Assembly: GCA_009746045.1 (NCBI GenBank) | Contig: RPFO01000594.1 | Span: 739,449 to 803,448 of the forward strand | DNA from: Mesostigma viride | Taxonomy: Eukaryota > Streptophyta > Mesostigmatophyceae > Mesostigmatales > Mesostigmataceae | DNA length: 64,000 nucleotides | Direction: 5' to 3' | Shown here: positions 30,458 to 39,893 of the stretch, piece by piece | How positions within the stretch are numbered: the first letter of the stretch is position 1 | How the letters are laid out: each line of letters opens with the position of its first letter | The notes under the pieces: generated by a model | Databases searched by the model: none | Seen by the model: the letters and a program-made list of their open reading frames with translations, nothing else | Told to the model about the DNA's origin: nothing | Program-made: the position numbers and the translations under genes

Positions 30458-31744
30458 ATGGCATCCGATGGTTCTTGGTACAACCGCGCGATCCCAAAGT
30501 CCATGCAATACATCGTTAAGGCTCTCGGCCAGCACTCGACGTCCCGTGTGCAGCTCTCGACGCTGTCCGCGAACACCGGTATCAAACAGGGTTCGGTTGT
30601 GGCTGTCCGCCTGCCGACGAGCGGATTTGCTGATCTCCACAGTTTCGCCATGTATTTCCTGGCGTCCCAGGCGGCTACGACTGGGTTCTGTAGGTTTCCG
30701 AGATACACTTCGTCGTTGATCAGGCGTTTGGAGGTGTTGGTCGGAGGCCAGAGCGTGGATTCCATCAACGATTATCATCAGCTGTACCGGACCCTGCTTA
30801 CCGTTCACGGCGGAGTCTGTTATGACAGTGCCCAGGCCCCGTCCGGGTGGTCCGCGGACAACACCACCGACGTCGCACTGACAGACAGGGATGACGCGGC
30901 TAAGGCCAAGCACACGAAAATCCCTGGCGTGATTGACAACTGGCTCGGGTTCCTCTCTGGCGACCCTCGCGTGATCGATCTCAGTCTTTTTCCACCAATC
31001 GAGATCCGGATTACGTTGATGGATGGGAGTGTCATGATCCCCGGAGCGGCGGTGGCGGCTGCGGCGCCAGCCGCTGCCGTTCCAGTCTGCGCCGGCCCGG
31101 GGTTTCAGTTGGATGATATCCACTTCTCGATCGACACGTACAGGTTCCAGGAGGACGTGGTCTCTCAGGTATTCGCATCAAGGTTGGCGGAGGGCGGGAC
31201 GCTGCCGTTCCGCTGGAAGACGTGGCAGTCTACGAAGCAGTCGGCCAGTGCCGCTCCGTATAGCATTAAGGCGACCCTCTCTTCTGCATCAGCGAGTAAA
31301 CTCCTTGCCGTCCAGGTAGACCCTGCCAAGGATGTCGCGAATGGATCCGGTGATACCATGTTCGACCATACCGCTCTGACCGCAGGCACACAGTTCCAGT
31401 TCGACATCAACGGGTCCCACCAGTCTCCCTCATATCGCATGGGAGTGACAGAGGCATGGACCAACCTGATGAGCGCGTTCAACGACCAAGGGAACTCGCT
31501 GTCGTGCGCCAAGAACGGAATTACGCCCGACACATGGCGAGACAAGCATTTTGTCATGGCTTGTCACCTGAACATGCCAGGAGCCGGGTCCGAGTACCAG
31601 AGCGGTCTCGACCTTCGCGGGACTGCGGCGGTCGTCACCCTTCGCGTGGACGGAACTGGCGCGGCGTGTACCTCGTACCTGTTTTGCGAGCTCGAGGCCA
31701 AGATGGACGTCGGAGCCGGGCGGCAGGCGGCCGTGTATCTGTAA
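30458..31744 (+). CDS. PLV major capsid protein
   Basis: This intact 428-aa frame is the main shell subunit, expected to form double-jelly-roll trimers. Features shared with PLV capsid proteins include the N-terminal MASDGSWYNRAIPKSMQYIV, GGQSVDSINDYHQLYRTLL (about 92-110), KIPGVIDNWLGFLSGDPRVI (about 152-171), the strand pair PPIEIRITLMDGSVMIPG, and FQLDDIHFSIDTYRF (about 212-226). The last is a typical start of the second jelly roll. Length is within the usual 400-600 aa range. The gene lies between the small basic protein and a 56-aa frame, in the rightward late block. No lesion is visible, in contrast to its penton and ATPase partners. Confidence 0.85.
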   Translation: MASDGSWYNRAIPKSMQYIVKALGQHSTSRVQLSTLSANTGIKQGSVVAVRLPTSGFADLHSFAMYFLASQAATTGFCRFPRYTSSLIRRLEVLVGGQSVDSINDYHQLYRTLLTVHGGVCYDSAQAPSGWSADNTTDVALTDRDDAAKAKHTKIPGVIDNWLGFLSGDPRVIDLSLFPPIEIRITLMDGSVMIPGAAVAAAAPAAAVPVCAGPGFQLDDIHFSIDTYRFQEDVVSQVFASRLAEGGTLPFRWKTWQSTKQSASAAPYSIKATLSSASASKLLAVQVDPAKDVANGSGDTMFDHTALTAGTQFQFDINGSHQSPSYRMGVTEAWTNLMSAFNDQGNSLSCAKNGITPDTWRDKHFVMACHLNMPGAGSEYQSGLDLRGTAAVVTLRVDGTGAACTSYLFCELEAKMDVGAGRQAAVYL

Positions 31745-31774
31745 TAATCTCTGATGGTTACTGTATAGCGCCCG

Positions 31775-31945
31775 ATGGAATACCTTAAGGATCCTAGATA
31801 CGTAGCGAATCCGTTTAGTAGAGTCACCTTGATTTTCGACACCCCTGCGATGACTGATAAAGGTCTGGCGATTGGATTGCCGTCTAAGAAAGGGCCACTG
31901 ATGGAACCGAGATTTCAGTACCCGTTACCAACCTCAAAAAAATAA
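31775..31945 (+). CDS. PLV 56-aa hypothetical protein
   Basis: This short frame runs from MEYLKDPRYVANPF to PLPTSKK and stop, 30 bp after the capsid stop. It has its own upstream AATAATCT motif, and another motif copy follows it. It is Pro-rich with no membrane segment. Spacing typical of its neighbours supports a real gene. Function is unknown. Confidence 0.5.
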   Translation: MEYLKDPRYVANPFSRVTLIFDTPAMTDKGLAIGLPSKKGPLMEPRFQYPLPTSKK

Positions 31946-31970
31946 TATCAGCTTGTAGTATGTCAGCAGC

Positions 31971-33656
31971 ATGTCTTTCGATTACGGTGTATGTCCTGCT
32001 TTGATTAATAAAAAGAGGCGCGTTGTCGCGCCTTCCGTAACATTAACGACCACAGCCGGAACATATCCTAGCGCGTCTCCAATTACAGTTACAGCGACGT
32101 TCAGCCAGCCTGTCACGGGGTTCGCCTTAGACGATATCATCATCGTCAACGGGGCCATTGCCAGCCTGACCGGCAGCGGGGCGTCGTATACCTTCCAAGT
32201 GACGCCAACGACCGCGTATTCGCCGACTACAGTAGGCGTCGGAGCAGGGGCAGTGATCAACTTGAAGGGGGAACGGAACAAAGCCTCGAATCCATTGGTC
32301 TTCACGTACTCGCCCCCTCCAACGGTTACCCTCGCGACGACCGCGGGGTCGACGCCGTCCTCGACACCCGTGGACGTGACCGCCACGTTCAGCAGGTCCG
32401 TCACGGGGTTCGCGTTGGGCGATATCACGGCGACAAACGGGACAGCCGCCAACCTGACCGGCAGCGGGGCGTCGTACGCCTTTCAAGTGACGCCAACTAC
32501 CGCCAATTCTGCCACTGACGTTAGCGTTGGCGCGGGTGCTGTCGTGGACGCATCGACGGGGAACGCCAACGTGGCATCTAACACACTGTCGTTCACGTAC
32601 TCGGCGAATCCGTCGGTGACTCTTGCGTCCGGAAACCCGACGGGTGCCGTTTACACAGTCACGGCCACTTTTAGCACGTCGGTCGCCGGGTTCGCGTTGG
32701 GCGACATCACCGTAACCAACGGAACCGTGTCCAACTTGTTGGGAAGTGGCGCCACGTACACGTTCGATGTGACCCCTACCATGTCTGACTTCGCGACGAC
32801 GGTAAGCATGGGCGCGGGCACCGTGACGAGCGCGACGTCAGGGCTAGGAAACACAGCATCGAACGCGTTGTCGTTCACGTACCATTACAACCCTGCAACG
32901 GACCCCGCATTGTTCGCGTGGTATGACCCGTCCGACAGCGCCACGATGTTCAGCAACACGTCCGGCACGACCCAGCAAAACACGGCGGGCGGGAACGTAA
33001 TGCGCGTGAACGACAAGGGGCCGAACGGGTACCACGTGACGCAGGCAAATTCCGCCAAGTGTCCGACACTGGATACGGCGGAGTTGAACTCGAAACGGTC
33101 CCTCCGTTTTATCAACTCGCGGTCTGGCTTGCTAGAGTCCGTTAACAATTTTTGGAATGCGGTCGGGGCAAGTGCGAGTGTTTTTTTAGTCGCCAAACAG
33201 CTAACGACTGCGACGTATCCATTGATGGGAGGGGCGACAGGTACTCGAGGATACATGCTAGGATCGTCGAACGGCATTTGTTACCTCGCGTCTTATCAAT
33301 CAGAGTTACAGACCGTTATCCTCTTTACTCCAAACAGTATGCGCGACACCGTCAGCAACAGGGATCAGTTCTTTGACAATAAGGCACACGTCCTGGCGCT
33401 TTCATGCAACAGCAGTACAAAGGCCTTTATTACCCGCTTTGACGGACGAGCTGGCTATGACAGAATGGGATCGGACCCTACAACTGGTTCAGGGAATCTC
33501 TCTATTGGAGGAGACGCGTCCAACGCGAGTCGTGCTTTTGATGGGTGGATCGGCGAGGTCCTGGTTTACAACACCGCCAAGACAGCGGCCGAGCTTGAGC
33601 TGATCCGCGGGTACCTAGTGGCCAAGTGGGGCACTCCCGCCGCCATACCAACGTAG
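31971..33656 (+). CDS. PLV adhesin: Ig-like repeats plus LamG-like lectin domain
   Basis: This 561-aa protein has three repeats of about 95 aa (about 22-305). They share TVTATFS..V.GFALGDITV.NG and L.GSGA.YTF.VTP, characteristic of bacterial Ig-like beta domains. A C-terminal domain (about 308-560) begins ALFAWYDPSDSATMF and ends FDGWIGEVLVYNTAKTAAEL, the signature of a LamG/concanavalin-type lectin domain. I infer a fibre or receptor-binding protein that attaches the virion to algal glycans. Such modules are common in bacteria and giant viruses, so domain capture is likely. The frame is intact. Confidence 0.8.
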   Translation: MSFDYGVCPALINKKRRVVAPSVTLTTTAGTYPSASPITVTATFSQPVTGFALDDIIIVNGAIASLTGSGASYTFQVTPTTAYSPTTVGVGAGAVINLKGERNKASNPLVFTYSPPPTVTLATTAGSTPSSTPVDVTATFSRSVTGFALGDITATNGTAANLTGSGASYAFQVTPTTANSATDVSVGAGAVVDASTGNANVASNTLSFTYSANPSVTLASGNPTGAVYTVTATFSTSVAGFALGDITVTNGTVSNLLGSGATYTFDVTPTMSDFATTVSMGAGTVTSATSGLGNTASNALSFTYHYNPATDPALFAWYDPSDSATMFSNTSGTTQQNTAGGNVMRVNDKGPNGYHVTQANSAKCPTLDTAELNSKRSLRFINSRSGLLESVNNFWNAVGASASVFLVAKQLTTATYPLMGGATGTRGYMLGSSNGICYLASYQSELQTVILFTPNSMRDTVSNRDQFFDNKAHVLALSCNSSTKAFITRFDGRAGYDRMGSDPTTGSGNLSIGGDASNASRAFDGWIGEVLVYNTAKTAAELELIRGYLVAKWGTPAAIPT

Positions 33657-33670
33657 ATAGCCGGTTGAAC

Positions 33671-33678
33671 TATTATCT
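33671..33678 (+). promoter_or_regulatory. Late-gene promoter motif candidate
   Basis: TATTATCT lies 21 bp before the ATG at 33700. It matches the motif before the capsid gene. Confidence 0.45.
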
Positions 33679-33699
33679 CCCGTAAGATGTAACAAAGCC

Positions 33700-34212
33700 A
33701 TGGACTATCCAACGTATTACCAGTACGTCGTCGACTTTAAAGGTATGACGCCAACGATCGACGGAAGAACCGGGCTGTGTTATTTCAACGTCAAACCAGA
33801 CCCACGCGCTCCTGTCATCGACAGCACCTGGCGCGGTGGCGCTCACTGGGTTGGTTTTGATTTCGTCGAGAACCGAGATAATTACAAGGTCATTGGCCTC
33901 GTGTCTCCTAGTTTCTTGGGCGGTGAGCAAAATCCAGGGGAATGCGTCGTTCTGTGTTCTGAGCAGATGGATATCGGCAGAGAAGGTATACCTCTGTACG
34001 AATTCTCGCCGAACGCGCATTCGTTCTATAACCTCAAGGACCCGTACCTGTTCAGGCACGGAGGACAGCTGGTGATCGGTCTAGTTCATATCGACAGAGA
34101 GGAAGAGGATACCGACAACTACAAACCAGTTGGGAGTTTCAGATCGTTTGTATGCATCTTGCGTTTCGAGAAGGTCCGCGGATTCGACTCGTGTAAATGC
34201 CATCACAAGTAG
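33700..34212 (+). CDS. PLV hypothetical protein, 170 aa
   Basis: The intact frame starts MDYPTYYQYVVDFKGM. It is rich in aromatic residues and Asp, with alternating hydrophobic stretches such as HWVGFDFVENRDNYKVIGLV that suggest a beta-sandwich. The end, DSCKCHHK, could bind a metal. I do not recognise it. It follows the adhesin by 43 bp and may be a virion accessory protein. Confidence 0.55.
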   Translation: MDYPTYYQYVVDFKGMTPTIDGRTGLCYFNVKPDPRAPVIDSTWRGGAHWVGFDFVENRDNYKVIGLVSPSFLGGEQNPGECVVLCSEQMDIGREGIPLYEFSPNAHSFYNLKDPYLFRHGGQLVIGLVHIDREEEDTDNYKPVGSFRSFVCILRFEKVRGFDSCKCHHK

Positions 34213-34310
34213 ACATGATTTAACGCGTAATGACTCAGTGTAAATGGCGTCTGCTTATCATATTTTGATTAATAAATTATCTTTACATGAATCTATAAAA
34301 CGTTTCCAAC

Positions 34311-34688
34311 ATGTTCGTGACCATGAATGACATTCTCAACTGCATCGAGGCCTGCAAACCGGGCAGTGGCGGGTACATCCAGAGCGGCACGCGACGGTCC
34401 GTTAACGCCGCAGAAGTCGCGCGAGTTTCTTGCACCGTCGCCGGAAAGCCCGACCCGTACGAGGACAATTACAATCTCGAATTAGACCAACTAGACGATC
34501 CACGCATATTCTCGTCGGCTGCTGTGTGCGCCTTGGGAGACGACGCGACTCTGGACGAAATTATCAAGGCGTGCGAGGATTTGGTTGTTGTGTCCATAAT
34601 GGCCGGCTGCGTCACCGGCAGACAATCCATTTCCTCGTCGACGTTTGACCAAGTGAAGGAACGGCTGCAGCTCCTGAGAGGCGATTGA
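34311..34688 (+). CDS. PLV hypothetical protein, 125 aa
   Basis: The frame runs from MFVTMNDILNCIEACKPGSG to LQLLRGD. It has five Cys residues and two helical segments (ATLDEIIKACEDLVVVSIMA, STFDQVKERLQLL). The stop lies 4 bp before the right TIR, so this is the terminal rightward gene. An AATTATCT motif is upstream. Family unknown. Confidence 0.55.
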   Translation: MFVTMNDILNCIEACKPGSGGYIQSGTRRSVNAAEVARVSCTVAGKPDPYEDNYNLELDQLDDPRIFSSAAVCALGDDATLDEIIKACEDLVVVSIMAGCVTGRQSISSSTFDQVKERLQLLRGD

Positions 34689-34837
34689 CACCCCCGCTCC
34701 TCTCCCGCGACGGCGCAGGAAATTCGCAGGAACGCGCAGGCGATCAGGCGTGTGTTTGCGTGTGTGTGTGTTCTCTTGCGTTTTTCTCTCAAAACGTCTC
34801 TCTCTCTCCCGGGTGTCGGCATGATGAGCTCGATATA

Positions 34838-34895
34838 GTCGGGTTCTGCTCAACTTTAGATTATAGTTTGTAATAAAATCTGAGCAGAACCCGAC
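34838..34895. other. TIR-R hairpin 3
   Basis: The arms GTCGGGTTCTGCTCA (34838-34852) and its complement (34881-34895) match hairpin 3 of the left TIR. Confidence 0.95.
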
Positions 34896-35074
34896 ACCCC
34901 TCTTAAAGCTGTCTCGACTATTGAACAAAAAACGAACAAAAACCCAAAAAAAAACCACCCGCTCCTCTCCCGCGAGGACGCAGGGCTCGCACGAAAGTTC
35001 TGCGAATTTCCAAGCCGAGGGCCGGATTTTAAGCGACCCGGGTGCGCGCTGGTCTGTGAGCTGGATTTCTCGAT

Positions 35075-35135
35075 GTTCCGCGTGCTGCCCAACTTTTGCA
35101 AGGATTTGCTATAAAAGTTGGGCAGCACGCGGAAC
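35075..35135. other. TIR-R hairpin 2
   Basis: The 23-nt arms at 35075-35097 and 35113-35135 have the same stem as in the left TIR. Confidence 0.95.
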
Positions 35136-35314
35136 CTTCTCCCCAAGTTCTCAAGCACTCTCACTGCCCGCGATCGGGAAAAACAGAGGTCGTATTTTTC
35201 GGGGTCGATGCGAATCGCGCGTTTCCCACAAACGACCCGGCCGTCCACGGATGTCCCGCGCGTTCCGCGGTTGGTGCGTGGCGTGGGGTGGGCGGTGGTT
35301 GATGGTTTCTGTCA

Positions 35315-35381
35315 GAATAGGCAAAATTGCTCAGATAAGTATAGAACTACCTTTAAAATCTCTGAGCAATTTTGCCTATTC
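35315..35381. other. TIR-R hairpin 1 (21-bp perfect stem, sequence differs from TIR-L)
   Basis: The 21-nt arms at 35315-35335 and 35361-35381 are perfect complements (core AATAGGCAAAATTGCTCAGA). The left counterpart has GGGGGAAAATTGGCCAGA, so both arms differ in concert between TIRs. Confidence 0.95.
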
Positions 35382-35532
35382 CACACACACTCACATGTTG
35401 ACGCGGTGACAGATGCCAGAATTTCTATGGCCTCCTAAAGCCCCGCGACCCCTGAGCCGGGGTTGGCAGGGGTCGGGAAGGCGTGGCTGTACCGTGACAG
35501 ATGTCAGTAGCAAACCAAAACCCCAATAATTT

Positions 35533-35606
35533 ATCACTCAATTTATCACTCAACCATCATCACTCAAGAATGGCTCCCCGGTACCCCACACGGCCCCATC
35601 ACTCAA
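35533..35606 (-). other. Terminal iterons ATCACTCAA x4
   Basis: Copies lie at 35533-35541, 35545-35553, 35559-35567 and 35598-35606. On the minus strand they read TTGAGTGAT. They could be origin or recombinase binding sites. The left TIR has weaker versions near 12540, 12578 and 12602. Confidence 0.7.
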
Positions 35607-35626
35607 TGAGGGGCTATATAATATAT

Positions 35627-36075
35627 AAGTATATTTAAGTAATAATTATATTTTTATAATATGTTCACTCCGGTGCGCTTTTCCAGTCCTAGTGGCTGGC
35701 CACCTTAGCCATTCTGAGAATGCCCACCTGTGTAGGGCAAAGGGGGGGGGTGTCTGTTTTGCCCCACATCTGTACCAAATACCAAGGGTGCATTGGTCCT
35801 GCACAGTAGCAGGTCACCCTGTTATCATGATGTCAGTAGTACGAAGGGTGCATTGGTCCTGCCCAGTAGCAGGTCACCCTGTTATCATGCTATCAGCAGT
35901 AAGGGGGGTGTTTGGAATCATACACTGACCCCATGCATAGACGCCGTTGGCGGTAATGGGAAATTACTATTAGGCGTCTAGCACTAGTGGTTTTATATAG
36001 GGTACCGTTGGCGGTAATGGGATATTTTATATATGAGATTGTAATAATATATTCAGACACGGCCAACCAACCGTC
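35627..36075 (+). other. Gypsy internal sequence after the PLV
   Basis: This resumes the Gypsy element. It holds a 60-bp tandem repeat in two copies (35784-35902, beginning AAGGGTGCATTGGTCCTGC) and two copies of CCGTTGGCGGTAATGGGA (near 35943 and 36005). No coding motif is seen. Confidence 0.6.
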
Positions 36076-36500
36076 ATGGATGTCAAGTTTTTGGTCGTCA
36101 CAGGCGCTTCCACGTCCTTCATCAACGCGGCACTGGTGCGCCGGCTGGGCCTGACGCCCAGCCCCCACACCGGACGGCCGTGCATCTGACCCACTCGGAT
36201 GGTCGCCAACACCAATCGCCGGTCTGGCAGATATCAAGGTGTGCTGCAAGGCACCCCGTTCGACCTGGCTGCGACCATCGCACCGCTGGGCGCAGCGGAC
36301 ATCATCATTGGGCTCGACTTTGGACGCGCTGGATGTGGACATTCGCGTGCGCCGGCGAGTAGTTTGTTTTCCCGATGGTTCCTTTTGGTGCCCTGACGGC
36401 GAGTATAGGGCATATCGCATTACACACGAGCGCCCGGCGGTCCAGCATCCTTGACTCCTTGGCAGTAATTGGACGATCGCGTGGACGCGTCGTCCCCGGG
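36076..36500 (+). pseudogene. Gypsy retropepsin region, inactivated
   Basis: The frame begins MDVKFLVVTGASTSFINAAL. The aspartic protease signature DTGAS is changed to VTGAS, removing the catalytic Asp. A stop codon follows (near 36187). The frame then continues with IIIGLDFGRA, matching the second conserved retropepsin block. Later text is broken by more stops. It belongs to the element whose gag lies at 10371-12530, on the far side of the PLV. Confidence 0.7.
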
Positions 36501-39500
36501 GGAAGGGGAGGGGTCGCAGAGCGTATGAAACCAGATGGCTACTAATAATACCATATACTTCTTTACTATACCTACCTTTTATATACTAAGTACTTGTACT
36601 GGTCCACTACACTTCCTTATGATACCATACTCTTCTTAACTATATCTAGCTCCTGTATGATCGGCACGGTTCGGCGTTGGATCGAGCCGGCCATCTATGT
36701 AGGAATCCACCGCGCAGCCGCGCGTGGATCCGACGACCCTTCTACTGCCATGCCAGGGATCGATGCGCAGCCGCGCGTGGATCCGACGACCCTTCTACTG
36801 CCATGCCAGGGATCGATGCGCCAGCGTGCGGATATTATATATTTTCGATATTCTCTATTTTCTATATAATATATTTTCTCCATGATATATTCTCTATGGG
36901 ATAATCTGCAGTTGGCGGTGGGCTTGAACGGGTCGTCCCGAAGAGGACCACGTCAGGCACTCAGCACCGCATGTGCACATGGTCCTGGCCTTTTTGGACA
37001 TGGGCTCACCGGATGCTTGATGATTCTACTACTAAGGCGTCCGTACCGAGGCATCTCCGCGTGGGATGCCGGATTCGGCAGCGAGTGCCAGTGACCCCAG
37101 ACTACGGCCTGACTGCACGTCGCGTCCCGCGTGACCAACGGACGCGGAGTCCCATGGCACGCGGCCAAGTATTATTATAGGGAGTCTTCCGGCTGGCGGC
37201 TATGAGTCACGGCTCCCTGACTTCCTGGCGCATGAGGGACGCGCCTCGCTTCTCGTGCACCCGTACGTGATTAATTTCACCATTGCGACACGGTGCATGG
37301 AGACGGCACGGTGCGTGGAGGCTGTTGCAACCCCGATGCGACTGGGCGATCAGGCAGGGCGGAGCCTGTACTGAATCGTGGTCGGCCGGCAAACAGATGT
37401 ACAGCACCTTGTTGAATTGTCGGTAGCCAACCAATTGGCTACCCCGGCATTGAGTCGACGCCTAGCTGGGTCAGGGCACTCCTGGGCTCGAGTAACCGTG
37501 CATGCGGGGCGCGCCCGCGTCCGCCGCGACCGTCGGGAGTAAGGGCCCCCGGGGCTGCAAGCATATGCGGGCACGGTGCAGTTGCATGGCGACAGCACGT
37601 ACTGCCGGCAGTAGTGGTGGATGACCCAGCCGGTCGTGGTTGCACTGGTTGCGCTGGTGCCGGTCGTGGTTGCATCAGAAGCAGGTGGCGGTGTCCGGTC
37701 ATTGTCTCACCGCCTCAACAGTGCGCGTGCATGGTGCCGATGCCACATGATGTGGCGCTGTCGCCCCGCAGACTGCCGGTGTCCGAGTAACACCCGGTAT
37801 CACTGCATAGGGCCGGTACGTCCGCTCTGAGCGGACCCGGCGCTGACGCGCGCTGAGCCATGGCAGAGCACTGAGGTACATGGGACGTGCGGGATCTGGC
37901 CGTCGAGGGCGAGTCACGGGGACTGTAGTAACGGCGACCCGAGACTGAGAGGCAGGCAGGATCGAGCTGCTGGAGTCTGAGCACCTAGTCACTGCCCGCG
38001 ACCCTGTGCATGGCTACCATCGCGCAGTGTTCGCGTCCCTCCTGTGGGCTGAGCCCGGTAGGGAGTTGTTCCTTGCACCACTGGTGGAGGCCGATCGAGC
38101 GTGATTTGCAAGTGGCTCGTGTCCGCGCGCCTACGAGGTTGCATGGATGAGGGACTCAGAGCAGGGCGTTCCATGTGCATGGCGGGCGGGCTGTGTGGGC
38201 TTCAAAACGTACTCTACCCCATGGCCATGCACTGGTACAGGGGTGGTGAGAGGCCTTCAAGCTTCGAGTGGGGGATGTGGCGATGCGCGGTGGGGACTGC
38301 ATACATAGGGGCGTGTTTCTGTTGCGGGAATGGGGATCCTGGGCAAGACAGTCAAGCGGGGTGGACAGGCGGTGATCGGTCGTGCGCGGCATTGACCCCG
38401 GTCCACGATCGCTGTATGTGCTTGAGCACCTGGGCTGGGCGCGATCGAGCCCGAGGAGCTCTTGTTTGGGACTGCGGGGTTGCTTCGGCCCTACTTCATG
38501 AGCAGCACGGTGTCTCGCAGGGGCAACGTTACTGATACGGCAGTTCCTGCAAGGCGTGTCACTCCCCGACCTGCCCATTGCATTATATAAGTGCGGGCAT
38601 TGCGGGCGCTATGCAGTCCACGTCGGCGGCCTCGAGCATCACATGCTTATGGGCCTACGCAAACATCAACCGTGCTCTTGCTGTGCAAGTGTCACGGAGG
38701 GTGTGACTGCGAGCTGAGGAGTTTTCCCCCGCTTGCGGTGGAGTTCAGGCACATTGGCAGTAAGGAATGCGGGGACCGGCGACTGCTCCGGTCTATGCAC
38801 GTCGGCCGGAGTGGTGTTGTGCCTAAACTACTGCAGCTTCGTGGAGGAGTTGGCAGGGCGCACTCCAGTGGACACGCTGGGGCCCTGCTAGTTTTGGGCA
38901 CTTAACGTGCCATATTATCCAAGTTTCCGGTGTTGATCGACTTTGACTGTTTCCTGTGCTGGATAGAGACGGCGGGGCGCACTCTAGTGGACACACTAGG
39001 GCCTTGCGGGCACCTGCATGCGTTCGCAGGTGCAGGGGAGGCGCACTCTAGCGGCCACGCTAGGGCTTCCCCCTCTATACAGCCACTCCAGCGGCGGCCA
39101 GGGACGGCCACGTTGCATGGTCGGTTGGCTCACGGCGCGCCTGTATTTGAGAGGACGCGTACAACTGTCGGTAGTGAGGCGATGGATCAGATTCTTCTGG
39201 TGCACGCCCTCGCTTCTGAGCATGGGGCCTGCACTGCATGCTGTGCCTCACCGTCGTCGACGCTAGTAGTACTTCTTAATCGTCATGTGATTACGCGCAT
39301 CAGTCGCGCTGTAAGGCTGGGTTTCGGCTGGACGGGATACATGACTGGCCACCTCGTCGGCCGGATCATCAAGTTGTATGCAGGAAAAATATTCCCTCTT
39401 GCTGACAGGCCCGATTGGCTATATAAAGAGTTGCCCTTGCGTGGCAAGTCTGGGGGGACCTGGTTTCACTGGCCCGTTGGTGCACAAGGGCTGGGACATA

Positions 39501-39880
39501 GTACCCCTATGGTCAACATTTCATCAAGTTTGAGGCTGCTCAGGACCTCAGGACTGGTTGCGCGGGATTTACATGGACTGTGCATTATTATGTGGATGGG
39601 ATAGGGCACGCGGTGGCGCCCCCTAAGATGGCTCCAGTGGATCGGCGCGCCAACAACGGCGGTCGCTGAGATGGTTGTGAGAGTTTTATGACGGATAGCA
39701 GAATTATCCTGTCATCCTGTTTCATGCTACTACGTCAGGGTTGGTCCTGTGTATCAACCTCTAGAGGAATTGGTATTACTAACCCGCGGGTGAACCGGGG
39801 TTGGGACATAGTACTCTTATAGTAGCGTAGGTTACTTGTTTCCTTTCTATCTCTTGTACGGTAGGGACTACCGACCCCCG
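36501..39880 (+). other. Degenerate Gypsy pol region, no readable domain
   Basis: Reverse transcriptase, RNase H and integrase should lie here, but no catalytic motif can be read in any frame. It contains a 53-bp tandem pair (36716-36823). A CxxC...HH stretch near 38560-38640 (KCGHCGRYAVHVGGLEHHM) may be a zinc-finger remnant. Three related short hairpins lie at 38865-39063, and a 224-aa frame at 38930-39604 matches nothing I know. Confidence 0.5.
38865..39063. repeat. Three copies of a covarying short hairpin
   Basis: All copies lie in a shared GGCGCACTC..GTGG context. They read CCAGTG-GACA-CGCTGG (38865-38880), CTAGTG-GACA-CACTAG (38984-38999) and CTAGCG-GCCA-CGCTAG (39048-39063). Substitutions are mostly paired. 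Confidence 0.7.
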
Positions 39881-39893
39881 TGGGGGGGAGGAG
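39881..39893 (+). other. Polypurine tract of the Gypsy element
   Basis: TGGGGGGGAGGAG is directly followed by the 3' LTR start TGTTACG. This is the expected plus-strand primer site. Confidence 0.85.

Larger units (their letters stand above)
12524..35626. mobile_element. Endogenous Polinton-like virus (PLV)
   Basis: The element is about 23.1 kb, bounded by terminal inverted repeats of about 0.94 kb. It carries the core PLV gene set: double-jelly-roll-type major capsid protein, penton candidate, FtsK/HerA-type packaging ATPase, primase-helicase and tyrosine recombinase. No protein-primed DNA polymerase, retroviral-type integrase or adenain-type protease is visible. Two divergent gene blocks meet at 22444-22482. 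It lies inside a Gypsy element at an A/T-rich site. AAGTATA at 12506-12512 and 35627-35633 may be a target duplication, but low complexity makes the exact ends uncertain by several bases. Two later insertions and at least two point lesions show it is a decaying provirus. Confidence 0.9.
34693..35626 (-). repeat. PLV right terminal inverted repeat
   Basis: This is the reverse complement of 12524-13473. It keeps hairpins 2 and 3, has an altered but still perfect hairpin 1, and has four clear ATCACTCAA iterons near the tip where the left TIR has degenerate ones. Confidence 0.95.

Noticed and set aside
12524-35626. Virophage or adenovirus-related Maverick with retroviral-type integrase and DNA polymerase
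   Set aside because: No polymerase B, retroviral-type integrase or adenain-type protease is present. The capsid type and the tyrosine recombinase fit a PLV better.
38930-39604. 224-aa frame as a host gene
   Set aside because: It lies inside the Gypsy element, overlaps small hairpin repeats and matches no family I recognise.
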